From: Epinephelus fuscoguttatus
Lineage: Eukaryota > Chordata > Actinopteri > Perciformes > Serranidae
Direction: 5' to 3'
Length of the DNA: 64,000 nt
Assembly: GCF_011397635.1 (NCBI RefSeq)
Contig: NC_064757.1
Coordinates: forward strand, 29,087,839-29,151,838
Shown here one piece after another: positions 34,020 through 46,455 of the stretch (its first letter is position 1; each line of letters begins with the position of its first letter). The notes beneath the pieces are model-generated. The model did no database searches, had not been told where the DNA came from, and worked only from the letters and a program-made list of their open reading frames with translations. A program made the translations under genes and the position numbers.

Positions 34020-36499
34020 GCCCAGACACACCAAACAGACATCAGAGAACTAGCAGCAATGCAACATTGGTTGCATCACCTCACATGGCCGATGTCTCAA
34101 CCAAAAAGTTGCACATGAATCCACTGCAAACACTGCAGCCAACAGCCAACCTCCATGTACGTTCTACGCCTGGGTAGGAGGAACTAACTGTCCACACCAG
34201 CACCAGTGGTTGTCTGTAATTGTCATTAAGAAAGGGAAACCGGAACACCGTCATGATGCTAGCTGGCCAGTTGGAGATGTTGATAATGATGTTATGATAA
34301 GTATGAAATGTTCAAATGTGCAATGCCAGTGCTTTATTCTGGTACACTGGCTGCTGTGTTCTTAGTTAGGAAGTTCATATTGTGCTTGGGGACAGCCAGT
34401 GCAAAGGTGTCAAGGCAGCATGACATTTTTTTTAGAGTGCTAGCGAGAGAGAGGGAGAAAGGGAGTGAGCGCAGAGTAAACAGTGACTGCCAGACTGCCT
34501 CTCTGCTTTCAGTTCACATGCTAATTAGAAACCTCGAGTGAGGCAGAGCAGCCAGGGACACGGCCTGCCTTGACTTGAAAAAAGACAAAGAGGGGAAGAG
34601 AGGGAGGAGAGGAAAAATATCAGGAGATGAAGAAACCAGCAGAGATGAAGCAGATAGAGAAGTAAAGGAAAGGGCAGAGGAGGATCCCTGACAGAGGCCT
34701 TGTTTGCCTCTGCTCTATCATTCGTCACTCCATTACAGGTCAGGGTTATTAGGGGAATGATGATGCAGCATGACAGCCTCCTGCTCATGCACAAACAAGA
34801 AGACTTTCTTTGAAACGGTGTGTCTTCTTGTTTGTGGGTGTGTGAATGTGTTGTTGCAGATTGTGAACACTCTTAAACTGAGCACACACACACACACACA
34901 CACACACATTGATAAACATGCACACAGCAAGGAAAGCATGTGATAACCTTGCTGATAGGCTTGACCACAACATGTTTTCAGTTTTCCTATACGCATGTGT
35001 TTCTTACATGATTTCTTAGGAGCTGAAAACATGCTCCTTGAACCACTGACGTATTGCGTAATAACATCAGACCTGGACTAACTGACCACGTTCTTGGCAA
35101 TGTATCTTATCTAAGGGTGCCTCTGTTCGAACAACAGCCTCAGTGTCGGATCAAAACAAACAGCAGCTGGCTGCGTGCTCGCACTCCTTGCCTTAACTGC
35201 CGGCAGCAAAGAGGAACAACGGCAAGACTCATAAACACAAATCATGCATCAAAACAATGAGCTGCAGTCATGAGCAAAAACACTGAGGAGGGTTAGAGCC
35301 CCTTTCATGCATGAGAGAACATTTATAAGTTTGCGCACCGTAGCACCACATGCAGCATTTCAATTTGAATTTCCTCCCAGAGGACAATTTGAAAGTGCAA
35401 TTAGAATTTTGCACAGGGTTACAAAAGGAGAGAGACATGTTTTTCAAGGACTTTTCAAGGGAGTGATGCAATTGCCCCTCTTCCTTGCACTTGGCTTTTT
35501 TTCATAGCAACATACCATACTTAACCTAGTAACACAGTGAGGGTGCATGGCAACAGTGGTTCAATGTATCCCGCCTCCTCTCCCACTCTCCTGCCTCTGT
35601 ACCTCCACATTTCTCTGTGCCATCACAAAGCAGATACCTTCGCATCTAAACAAGCTCCGTGTTTGTGTGGGTGCTTTGTCATTGATGGAAAAACAAAAAT
35701 AAGCTCTTTTTGTTTTGCCGGTGTTACTTAATCTGTAGGGATAGAGGGACAGGCAGAGGGAGAGCGCGAGAGGGGGGAGGGGCCGTGCTCTACTGCTCGG
35801 GTACCAGCCAATCAGAGGGCAGGATCAGCTACAGGCAGGCATAAACAGGAGTTGTTGCTGTTGGTAACAGAAATTCGATTGGCTGTTGGGAGTTCTTGCT
35901 CAATGGGATAGGTGTCTCAGTGTGTGGGTATTTTGATCACTGTTATGGATGTGTTTATCTGCTGTTATGTTCTTTAATAACCTTGTTATTCCTCCCCCTT
36001 CTGTTTTCACTTACAGAGGAGGACTTTCAGGTCCAGCCACTGAGGCCATACCATTGGAAAATGTTCCCAGCTGTTATGTTCTGCCGGGTGCTAAAGCTCC
36101 TGAACTTTGGTTACCTTTAGCTGCTGGCCTGCAGTGGAAAGGCCATATTGCGTTATCTTGGCTGCAGCGGTAAACACGCACCCAAAGACTGGACAGCCCG
36201 TAAGATGACAGGGGTAGTTGAAAGCTGTGACACTGGCGGACAGGTCACTGACACTACTGTTGTGCATGATGCATCTGCACCTGCTTTCCGTTACTGATGT
36301 CAAACTGTTGTTGTCTTGCAGCAGAGCTTTTGGTTCCCTGCCATTTGTAACAAAAAGCAGTATAATGCATTTTTTTGTGTCAGTAATTTCTCGACTGTAT
36401 TTCCAGAATAAATGTTGGCATCGCACATTTGATATGTAAAATTTGGACGGTATTTTGTGGCGGATTTGTTGAAACTACATTTCAGTAACACTGTGGTTA
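34020..36499. other. Intergenic with CCAAT/GC-rich segment near 35.8 kb
   Basis: No coding exon can be supported. A purine-rich, GC-box-like stretch (35750-35790, GGGGAGGGGCC) is followed by a CCAAT box (35808-35812) and an inverted one (ATTGG, 35878-35882). This arrangement could be a promoter or enhancer, but no conserved exon follows. The sequence after an acceptor-like TTCACTTACAG at 36006-36016 encodes nothing I recognise. Confidence 0.4.
34883..34908. repeat. (CA)13 microsatellite
   Basis: Uninterrupted CA units. Confidence 0.95.
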
Positions 36500-36812
36500 A
36501 TGTGTGGTTATCCTTAGGCACAAACACTTAGTTGTGGTTAGGAAAAGATCATGTTTTGGCTTAAAACACTCCTTGTAGAGGCACAATTACCGCTGGAAGC
36601 GTCGCCACTGTCTCACCAAAAAACACTCGCTTTTGGTGAGACAGTTGTCGCTGGAAACACCACCAATGTCTCCCTAAAAACAACCAGTGTTGTTGTTTGT
36701 TGATCTTGAGCAGTGGTCTGCAGGTTGGCAGCCTTTCCATCTAGGTGTCATGCCATCCACCATCCTCTCCACCTAAGTCAGCTCATATGTAATCACAACT
36801 AGGTCACTTAAG
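36500..36812 (+). repeat. Interspersed repeat, copy B
   Basis: TTAGGCACAAACACTTAGTT, then a GGCTTAAAACACTCC segment, ACCGCTGGAAGCGTCGCCAC, a palindromic pair of CTCACCAAAAAACACTCGC and GCTTTTGGTGAG, and a GTCAGCTCAT ... GTCACTTAA end. It shares its framework with copy A at 33162-34019. Confidence 0.7.
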
Positions 36813-39800
36813 AAATGTTGATATGACACATATGAAATGTACAAAGGTAACTCATTTGTGCCTTACAATACCAGCATTTTCCTCCAGTGACTGAACCGAA
36901 ATTTTGGCTCAGATTTGATGGTTCCGTTTCATGAAGTCACACACAAACAACATGTCCAGGACTACAAATATTCAAAGTCCTTAAAGGCAGTGTAATAACA
37001 TGTAATCCTAGAGGCCAGCATCAGTCTGCCAGCGCCCAGAGTCACACTCTGTTTACCACAGTTTCAGACAGAGCACAAAGTGCTGCACATGCCGGGTTTG
37101 TTTACATGCGGTTCCTTCCTGAAAGGGGCGGCGCCACACACCCGGCATTCCAATGTTGCTTTGGAAACAGTGCAGGCACAGTAGCCAATGGGAGGGTGGG
37201 GATTATGACATGTGTGTGTTTGTGTGTGTAAATTAATCAAGCAGTGGTATCTATCTGGCAGTGTGTGTTGACGGGGGGAGATTTTTTAATCAGCTCACTC
37301 AAGGAAGAAAACACACGGGCAATAATACCGGGATCAAACAAACACATGCCGCTAAGCCAATTAAAAATCAACAGTCTAATCTCCCGGTGAAGGGTTATGA
37401 GGAGTGTACGTGTGTGTATCTGTCTGTGTGTTCGTGTATGTGTGCCTGATATGTTTGTTCTCACTATTGCTGTTGTGACAAAAGCATTTTCATTGTTTTC
37501 ATTTCTTGACTTCAGGCTGTGTGTGTTTGCGCATGAGCAACTGTCACACTTAAAGTATCCTGAGTGTGTGTTTTTGTGTATGTGCACATGCATGAGAGTA
37601 CGTGTGGTCGTGTGTGTTTTCCTTATACAGCTGTCATTGTTGTGACGGGTTGATTGCTGGCTCTGTCCCCTGTTTCAGGTTCCTTTACCGTCAGGATGTT
37701 GGTGTCTTCCAGTTAACACTCACTTTATCAATGTGGACACACACGAAAAAACAGCAGCTCTGCTATCTATCCAATTATATAATATGATAAACTCATACAG
37801 GCTAGAACACAAACAAAATTCAAGCCATATGTGGACTTCCTACAATATTCTCTCATGTTTCAAACAATTTTTATGCCAATTATATTTTAGTATTTCATTT
37901 TATTTCCTTATAGCGGTTAAGGTGATAAACTAATTAACAGTATCAGTGATCTGCAAACATGTTCATATATTTACAGAGGTGTAAAGACCAAAAGGAGTGT
38001 AAGTGTGGTCTGTGTTTCTGTGTGTGTTTTCTCGTGCATGTGTGAGAAACAACTGATACACAGTCGGGACCACGTGTTACCTGCCACACAGGAAGCAGCT
38101 GCAGCGAGTAAACAGTAGCTTCATGAGCATGTGTGAGTGTGTCTTTTACAGTTTATTTCCTTAAAACAGGGGCATCTCTGTTATCGACATCAATCCTTTG
38201 TTACCTCTGTCTTAAAGCAGCTCCTCAGCTGAAAGTGCCCTCAGGGCAGGAGAGAGGTAATCTAATTAGTAATCCACTTTTTTTTTCTTTTTGTCCACGG
38301 CATGTGAGCGCAATCACATTTGTGTAATCATTGGAAAACTGGGATGTGGTAATTGAGTGACAGTTCATCTGTAGCAGCAACATGGACCGACTGGATTGAG
38401 CTCTAGACGAAAAGTTTCTGTCCACCTCCACTGGGAAGTGAAATGAGATTTAGAATTGTCCCTCCCTGTGGAGCTGGAGATTCAGTGTCTTGCTTGAGGC
38501 CACTTTAGAAACATGAGTGGCGGTTGACAGAGACACTGAGCCCAGGTCCAGTTTGTTGGAGAAAGTCATATAAAGTGAAGAGAACACAACATAAAGCAGG
38601 CAGTCAGAACACACAGTCTTTCTCCTCAGACAAACCTCTTCTTTCTTGAGTACAGTGTGAATCTAAAGTGGCTCCTTTGTCCCGGTCTAACAGCCGAGTG
38701 TCAGACAGACAGTTTGGGAAACAAAGAACAGGGCGAGCCAACCACAACATCCTCTGCAGACTCCTTAACTCTACCCAGCAACTACTGTACACTGACTCCA
38801 AGCCAGTCTGTCTCTGTTGCAAGCAAACCCAGGCATGCACGTGTGCTCACAGACATGAACCGCAGACGAAGTCAAAGGGGATCCGTAGGTTTGTCGGTTT
38901 GCATGAATGTGTGCGGCCGGTTGTGTAGATCTTTGTGTATCAGAGCGTGTGTCTGCCCTCTGTACACATGCCTGCATGTACTCTACTGTTTGCATGCGAG
39001 GAGGAGGAATTAGGAAGTTCTGCATTTGCTGTTTGTCTTTATTAGATAATAATTTCCTTAACAGTACTGTACAGTGTGCAAGTGTGTGTGTGTGGGTGGT
39101 CACTAATGTGCAGATATACATGGGGGCTCCGTGTGGGCAAGCTTTATTCACGGCCCCGGAGCAGGGCAAACTCTCATTGACGTCTGACTTGGAAAGTGAC
39201 AAAGACAGACTTTGTTGCCTTTGTGGGCGAAGCGAAAGAACCCAGGCTTTGAGCGTCCCGCTTTGATTGCGTATGTGTGCGCTTGTGAGTAGGTTGGGGA
39301 GGTGGGTGTGTGTATGAGCGTAAGGGAACTTAAATTCCTACAGCGAATGAAAGGGTGTCTCCGGCCTCATTAATGAGGTTATAATGCTGAAATTCACTGT
39401 CTGATTTAAGATGATGAGCCCTGAGTCTTTCTTTCTTTCTTTCTTTCCCACACAACTTACAAGTTGCAGTTTGCAGTTTCACTCCCCCCACCACCTCCCT
39501 CCCATACCACCATCCTCCTCCTACCCCTGTCAAGGTAACTGTGCTCTGTCTGTACTGAGTGTATGTGCTGTCTGCAGCACACAGCATTTGTGCCATACTA
39601 CATCCTTTCAGCTCCTCCAGCTCTCTATCTTAGCAAAGCCAGACATGAGTCGTCCTCCATTGAAATACAAATCCCCTTTGTTGGCATAGATACAGAAGCA
39701 GTGAATGTCTCTTCAAACACACGCAAACATTCGTAAATGCACGCACACACAAGTCCCCCGAGGGTTTGCCTCCTTTGATCTGGATCTTACTCAGCCAGAG

Positions 39801-40060
39801 ACAGTGCAGCAGGTGTGAGGCAGCCGTCAGGTGTGCGTGTACGGGAACAAGCCTGTGTATATGTGTCATCAGCCATATGGCCTTTTAGTTGCTAACTACA
39901 CACCTAGCCCACCTCCTGCACCCACTCAAGCAAATCAGCCTCCATACAAACACACACACACACTCGCTTTCACCCTGTCTCCAAAGCAGCTGCAGTATTT
40001 AGAAAACACCCTGACTGGTAAAGCGCACAACCGAGGGCAAATCACAGCAATTTCTGGGGT
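36813..40060. other. Intergenic, no gene recognised
   Basis: No exon is recognised. GGGGCGGCGCC (37124-37134) and a CCAAT box (37185-37189) lie near each other. TG-rich runs are frequent (37210-37230, 37405-37445, 37560-37620). A (TTTC)n run is at 39427-39448. Confidence 0.4.
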
Positions 40061-40069
40061 GGTGCTCCA

Positions 40070-40191
40070 CCAATCAGACAGCTGAGGCTGAATGCAATCA
40101 CCAGCCGAGCCAATCAGGGATTGAGAGAGAGGGGCGGCCAATAGCAGCAGGAGCCAGAAAATGAAGCAGTTAGAGATAGAGATAAACCAAT
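40070..40191. promoter_or_regulatory. Cluster of four CCAAT boxes with a GC box
   Basis: CCAAT occurs at 40070-40074, 40110-40114, 40138-40142 and 40187-40191, all on the plus strand. Three are followed by CAG (CCAATCAG, the preferred NF-Y context). A GGGGCGG GC box (40131-40137) touches the third. Spacing is 28-49 bases. This density is far above chance and typical of promoters or NF-Y-bound elements. No start codon or conserved exon follows, so what it would drive is unknown. Confidence 0.5.
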
Positions 40192-40770
40192 CAGAACCTG
40201 GCGAGTGAATCCATTGATGTGTTGTTTTTGAAGCTCTGCTGAAAACTTTTCTTTTAAAGTCAAACATGCAACATCTTAATGCCCTTCCTTTGTAATCCTA
40301 ACTTTATCGCTATTAATGCGGAGGGAAATCCAGACTTACACAAGATTGATGTGTTACAGAACAAATCCTTCCATGTTTTTTCCCAGAAAAACTGCAAACA
40401 GACTCAGGTCTGCTGCAGATGTTGCAAGATGATGAAATCACAGAAATCCGGAGAGCAAACAGTACGTCTCTGTTTTCTCTGCGTTTGACAGGTTGTTTTT
40501 GCAGCAAGTTACTGTACTTCATAAGTGTCTATTCACACATGCTGCTTTGTTTGTGTGTGTGTGCATCTTGTCGCATTTCTCCAAGTGTGTCAGTGCGTTT
40601 TTCCCGGGTCACCCTAAACTCTCCGACTTCATGGACAATAAAGCAGAGAGGCGTGTCATTGACACACGTGCTGCCAACTGTTGCTGAGACACAAAGCGAA
40701 CATAAAAACCACTTTACTGACTGTGAGGGCCCCCCTCCCCATGACCACGGCACACTCCAAAATCATGAGC

Positions 40771-40798
<28 letters not shown>
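40771..40798. repeat. (CA)14 microsatellite
   Basis: Uninterrupted CA units. Confidence 0.95.
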
Positions 40799-40802
<4 letters not shown>

Positions 40803-40982
40803 TACACACCCCTATCTTGGCTCCATTGTCCCAAATGAATGAGTGGAGAGGTGCGTGTGTGTGGGTGAGTGTGTATGTGTGTGAGGACAGCTGGCTCTCT
40901 GGCTCCATCAGTAGCAGCTGCCCCAGCCTCAGGCCCTCAGGGTGGAACAGTGCAGATTAGAAGGCGGCTGGGGTGGGGTGGA

Positions 40983-41005
40983 GTGTGTGTGTGTGTGTGT
41001 GTGTG
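40983..41005. repeat. (GT)n microsatellite
   Basis: Eleven GT units about 190 bases from the (CA)14 tract. The two are complementary and could pair. Confidence 0.9.
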
Positions 41006-42130
41006 GCAAGGGGACGTGTGGCCCAGTCTGGGGCCCAATGAATGGAAAAGAGGACCTCTCCCCTTCTTTGTCCCACCCTCTGTGTCATTTTCTTTTTCAT
41101 AGCCTCTCTTCTTCTCTCTCTGTTTCTTGTAACCCACAGAAAACAAAAGACAGAATGTTTTTCCTTCATGAAAAATTAGTATGCAATGTAATTAGAGGGT
41201 AAGAAGAGGAGACAGAGAGATAAAGAGGAAGACGAAGAGGACAGTGAAAGTAGCCAGCGACAGTCAGTCCAAAGGCTAGACAGCAGGATGGAGACAGCGA
41301 CAGACATGGAGAGTTTTGGGTCTCCACTGGGTGCTGAGTGGGGGCCAGCTATGGTGGCTTAGCGACAGCTGTTAGTCCTGCCTATAGGATATCTGAGCCA
41401 GGCCCTTTCAAAAATACAAGGCTGTGATGAAGAATAGAGGGGCCACTTTTCTGCAGTGTGTGTGTGCAGAAGGAAGAAAATAAAGAGCTTTTGAAATAGA
41501 TGGGTGTGGACTGGTGCCAAGACATAAAGAGTGGCACACTTCACCCAAATGTCTCTGCAAATAAAAAGAGCATTCTAGCTGGACTGATAGGAGGGAGGGA
41601 AGCGGACAGACTTCCACCACCTAAAGTGCCATTTATAGCCCTGTTTTCATCCATGTTGATTTATTTAGACACAATGGCATCCCCGGGACAGAGCCACACT
41701 TTGTTGACACAGAGGAGTCATTCAGAGCTCCACAACAACGTGATATTTACACAGCAACGAGGGCTTGTAAGACTCATGCAAATCTGTTCATCAAAAGCCC
41801 CATTCTGGCGAGATCCAGCCTCTACCTTGACACGTCATGAAAGGTACACAGACATGAAGGTTAAAAGCCTCGAAGAGCCTTGAGTCATTTGTTTGCAAAA
41901 TCCAGGTAATGGAGACAAATGATGGAAAAGGGATAAATGAGGTGGAGTCTAACCTGAGAGATAGTATATGACACATCGTAAATAGCACTCGGAGGCGTCC
42001 TGACCTTCATCGAGAGTTGTGCAAAGTCTGCCTCCGTGCTTTATTTAACTGCTTTCATCAGATGCTAATGCAAGACTGACTCCCAGCTGATTCTTAGAAC
42101 TATATTCTCAATACACCCTCCACACTTCTG

Positions 42131-42170
42131 TCCTCCTCCTCCTCCTCCTCCTCCTCCTCCTCCTCCTCCC
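42131..42170. repeat. (TCC)13 microsatellite
   Basis: A pure pyrimidine triplet run, a mirror-type tract able to form triplex DNA. Confidence 0.95.
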
Positions 42171-43877
42171 CACTCCCATCCTTCATCCTCCACACACACT
42201 GCAAACCCACTGACCCCTGTTGCCAAGGCAACACGTCAGTCTGATCCAGAGTGACAGCTCTATTGAGGTTGTCATTGTCTCCGATGACAACCGACGACCA
42301 ATGCTTAATTAGGGTGAGGGATGCCCCAGAAATTAGGACGACGGTTGATTCAATTATGGAGCCTTTGTCTGCTCTTTGTTTGTTACACACGTTGCCATTA
42401 GCCGTAACGAAAAAGTCGTTTGTCTCAAAAGATAACTTTGCCAGGAGAAGCAAATAGAGAACAATGCTTCCTTTTTGTGAATTTTTGAAAATGTGTTACA
42501 TGAGGGTATTTGATCCCACACGGGCAGTGAGATCAGGATAATGACCGCCTGTGAATGGCGCATTCAGGGGATGCCAGAGAATGTGTTCAAAGTTATATTA
42601 ACAGCAGCAACTGTCTGGGGTGTCTGAGCAGATCTGGAGTCTGCCTGTGAGCAGCGAGCCAATCAGCTGGAAGGAAACTCCAGGCAGGGGAGAAATGAGA
42701 TAACCGGGGTCAGATGCATGGCTGTATTTACAGGGGAGTAAAACCTCAAATCCAAAAATACAAATCGTATTTTGACTCATGATGAAGACACAGATTTCGC
42801 AAATATTATTTATTATTCTTATCCATATAATATATCATACAGTGTGTTGCATAACAAAAATACACTATGATCACATTTCCTCAAACGCCTGGTTGAAATC
42901 GAGGTCACAAGCCTGTTGGTGCCGAGTCTTCACCTAACACTTTACCATGCACTTAAGATGTAAAAAAGTTTGGATCTTGACTAGAGCAAGATCTGGAACA
43001 GCTGCATCCATTGCGGTTAATCTCAGAAAACACATTAGTAAGTGGAGGTTAATTCCACCCTCAGCTGTCGGGGAAGCTTCGTGGGGCCTGCTGCGTGTTT
43101 GGCAGATATAATCGGAAACCGTTCAGCAGGTAATTACAAAGCAAACAGGACACAGCGTGTATTAATGTGTTTATTTGTGCTTTTATGCACTCAGCTGAAT
43201 TTAAAGGTGAGGAAGCAGACTATTTGGACAAACTAGAGAAAATAAGTTGTTTAGATGTGGCAGCTTCAGACACCTGGATGTGGATGAAAGTTACAGCATG
43301 TATGAGTGACTGTTTGCTGCGACTGAATGATTTATGGTATTAAAATAGAAACTTGGATTCATACCTCTGTGTGATCTCACTGTAACGTGACTGTTCTGCT
43401 GTGTTTACATTAGCAGGTTCATGAGATCAAATCAGAGGCAAAGGGGGCAGAAATGAACACAAATCTAAAGTGGCCCAAATAAAAATTATGAATATTTTCC
43501 AATTTTATTAGCATCTTAGTCATTTAAGTGTTCTTAGAAATGTACATGTTTACACATACTTGTACTGCAACAATGTAATGTGTATGGAATTTGGTATGTT
43601 ATGTCTCAGAATAGTTACTTGGCAGTCATTAAACCACAATATATGTTTCAAATGTATCACTATGACTAAATTCCTTGAACTTTTTCACCCTCAGTCATCC
43701 TCTGATAATCAAATGAAACAACCTGCAACTACAAGGGCACACGGAGAGTGCAGGCCTCCACCAAGGCCAAGTACTGGTGGTCCTCATACAGCAGTTACCA
43801 CTGGTAATGCCTTCCAGACCCATGGTAGCAGGATAGTGCCTTTGTGGAAGTGTAACGCCCAGGCCCACATTGATATT

Positions 43878-44508
43878 AGCTCCTTTTACATTTCTTGTTT
43901 AAGGTGGGGATGTCATGGTGTTATTCTGCCTCACTGTTCTTTATCAAAGGTGCCATCATGGAGTAGGGGGGCCGAGTTGTTTTGCCCTTAATTTGGCAGC
44001 ACAGGTAGTAACAGTGCTGAATTGACATCTGTGTAAAAGAGACCGGACCATACATTGGATTTTGTAACAATGTGTAACGTAGCAGTTAGCTAAAAGCAGT
44101 TAGCAGCTAATTCGTAGGAGAACAGCAGCCTAAAATGTCCACAAACTGGGGACAGAATGAGGTCCGGGAGCTCCTTACCCTCTGAGCAGAGGATGAGATC
44201 ACCTGCCATGTAACAGGGACGGTAAATGATCGTTATAGTCATGTTATGCCATTGTTATTGTTTAGAAAGTGCTTCTGATGTGTATGGGATATGCCACACA
44301 GTTATAGGCTGACAATAGGAGGCTGACGCTGTTGTGTTAGGCATCATACCAGTCACGCCTCTTTTGATTACGTAATGTTGGCATGCTGAAATCACACATG
44401 GGGGTAGCATGATGCTGCAGTTATTTGGCTCTGCGCAAAAACACAAAGGTGGCATCAAGAGGGGTCTTTGTAGCGACCTTACAGCATGGTGTCTGTGTGA
44501 AAAGGCTC
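43878..44508 (+). mobile_element. Transposon remnant with Myb/SANT-like coding fragment (Harbinger-type)
   Basis: The left end AGCTCCTTTTACATTTCTTG and right end read in reverse (AGCCTTTTCACACAGAC) are degenerate inverted repeats. At 44135 a frame reads MSTNWGQNEVRELLTL, stops, then continues AEDEITCHVTGTVNDRYS. This is the start of the Myb/SANT-like DNA-binding protein encoded by PIF/Harbinger elements, inactivated by a stop. The copy at 18364-18687 has the same outer parts but lacks this segment. Confidence 0.65.
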
Positions 44509-46455
44509 TGCTGTTAGCTTTGTCAGCACTGATGCTGCTGTTAGCACTGCACTGCAATTTCAGCTCAGCCTCCTCCATGTTTGCTGTGATGTCAAAAGTG
44601 AGATTTTATATTGAAAAATGATAAATGTATCCACCCTGTGATTCAGATCTGCTTCAAAATTGAATGAGTTCTCCCCTGGCACATGCTTCACCCTTCCATC
44701 AGTAGTGGTGGTCTTTCAGTTATCCTGCAGACAAACAGACAAAGGCACAAACAGCACCAAAACATGACCTCCTTGGTGGAGGTAAATGTAATTATTCATT
44801 TACCAAATGGCAGGTATGTATTACTATATTTTAAGGAATGACAAGCAAAAACATGTCAAGAACCAATAACATAACACACACTTGCACTCTTGACACAGAT
44901 ACAAACCCCTGCTATCTTACACCCTCAGTAGATTTCCATCAGCATGCTGACGAAAAGCTCCCCACTGCAGCCGTCACTGATGCCCCTATTTACCACAGAA
45001 TGATTGTTATGTAGCAGAGAGGAACCATGCCAGTGGGTTGTGATGGCCTTTGACACAGAGGAACTCGGGCACCTGGGTCTGGTTTTCCTTCACACACTTC
45101 ACTGTCTGTTTCTACTACAATTTGTCAGATTGGTATCTGACTCAGATGACAGATTGGGCGGACAAAATACTGCGAAAGACACACTGACACGCACATACAC
45201 ACACACACACCTGTTCACAACAAATAAAAGGCACGCTTTTGCTGTTGTGTATGCAAACATACACATATGGATGCAGAGTCTTGCGCGTGCGTAAACGAAA
45301 ACAGTGTCCATACTGTCAGGAGTACAATAGTCATTTTCCTCCCCTATCTCCACTGTTTGCACTTAAAACAGCACACGTTGCTGCGTGGCTGATAACAATC
45401 TGTCTACCTCGCTATCTAACCTCGTACCTGCATCTACCTGTCGAACCCCCTGCTTTACTGCCGACCAAGCATCAGCCTGTCTGTCTGCAGCTCCTAAAGG
45501 CCTGATTTAACTATGTTAGTAAGACCCCATCCTTATATTTACTGCAACACACTCACAGTTGGAGGGAGAACCAGTCTTTCCTGTACACAACTCTGCCTGT
45601 GTAGCCATCAATCCACCATCTACTCTTTGCTACGCTGACTGGCTGATCTAATCAGTATGAGCCAACTGTCTAACTTTTGAAGACGCCATTCATGACCTCA
45701 TGAGGGGAAGAGCACTTTCTAAAAAGTCTATGAGGTTATGAGTGTTTTAACAAAGGCGTGCATGAGCTTGTGAGAGCACTTGAGCACACAACAGGCATTT
45801 TTATCTATCCATCCATCAAATTTGGCACTTATTGGCTGCACTACTATGGCACTTCCTGGGGAAGTACATTTACTGAGTTAGCAAAACACACTCAAAAAGA
45901 TTTGAATAGATCTGTTTATGAAATCCCTCATGATATCTCCCTGTGGCTCGGTGTCTCCATGTTATGTGTTTGTGTGTGCACCTTGACAAAATCCCTCTAA
46001 TCCTGAAAAATCTGCAACAAAGATCATCAAGCATTAAGATGTAGTTGGCACCTTTGCACATTTAATGATGTTCTTAATTTGTTCAGCCGTGTTCGTAAGC
46101 TTGCAGTCATCACAAACGCAGGAGTAGACAGACAGCATAAAGATGCAAACACTAAATTGACACGCTAGCAAGTTTACTGTGGCTCGAGGCAGCAATAGTC
46201 TTGTAATAAACTCTTTACCGTAAGATTGCTTCAGCACAGGCAGGTGCGTGTGTGTCTGTGTGTGTCATGGGTGTATGAATGTTTGGTGCAAACACTGAAC
46301 AGCATACCCAGCTGTGCATATACTGAACCCCGTCCTAAAATCAATACAGTGCTACATTTTATATACACTGGGCAAATATGGAGTGATGTGGGCAGTGGCT
46401 TTTTGTAAAAGCCCTGTGTCAATATACTGAGATGATCTCAAATACAAAATATCAA
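44509..46455. other. Intergenic, no gene recognised
   Basis: A short (AC)n run lies at 45195-45210. Several frames of 60-90 codons have no recognisable domains. Confidence 0.4.

Larger units (their letters stand above)
40192..43877. other. Intergenic, no gene recognised
   Basis: It contains several microsatellites and one further CCAATCAG (42659-42666). No coding exon is supported on either strand. Confidence 0.4.

Noticed and set aside
36009..36173. Possible exon after an acceptor-like TTCACTTACAG
   Set aside because: Two overlapping frames are open but neither resembles a known protein, and no matching donor or neighbouring exon was found.
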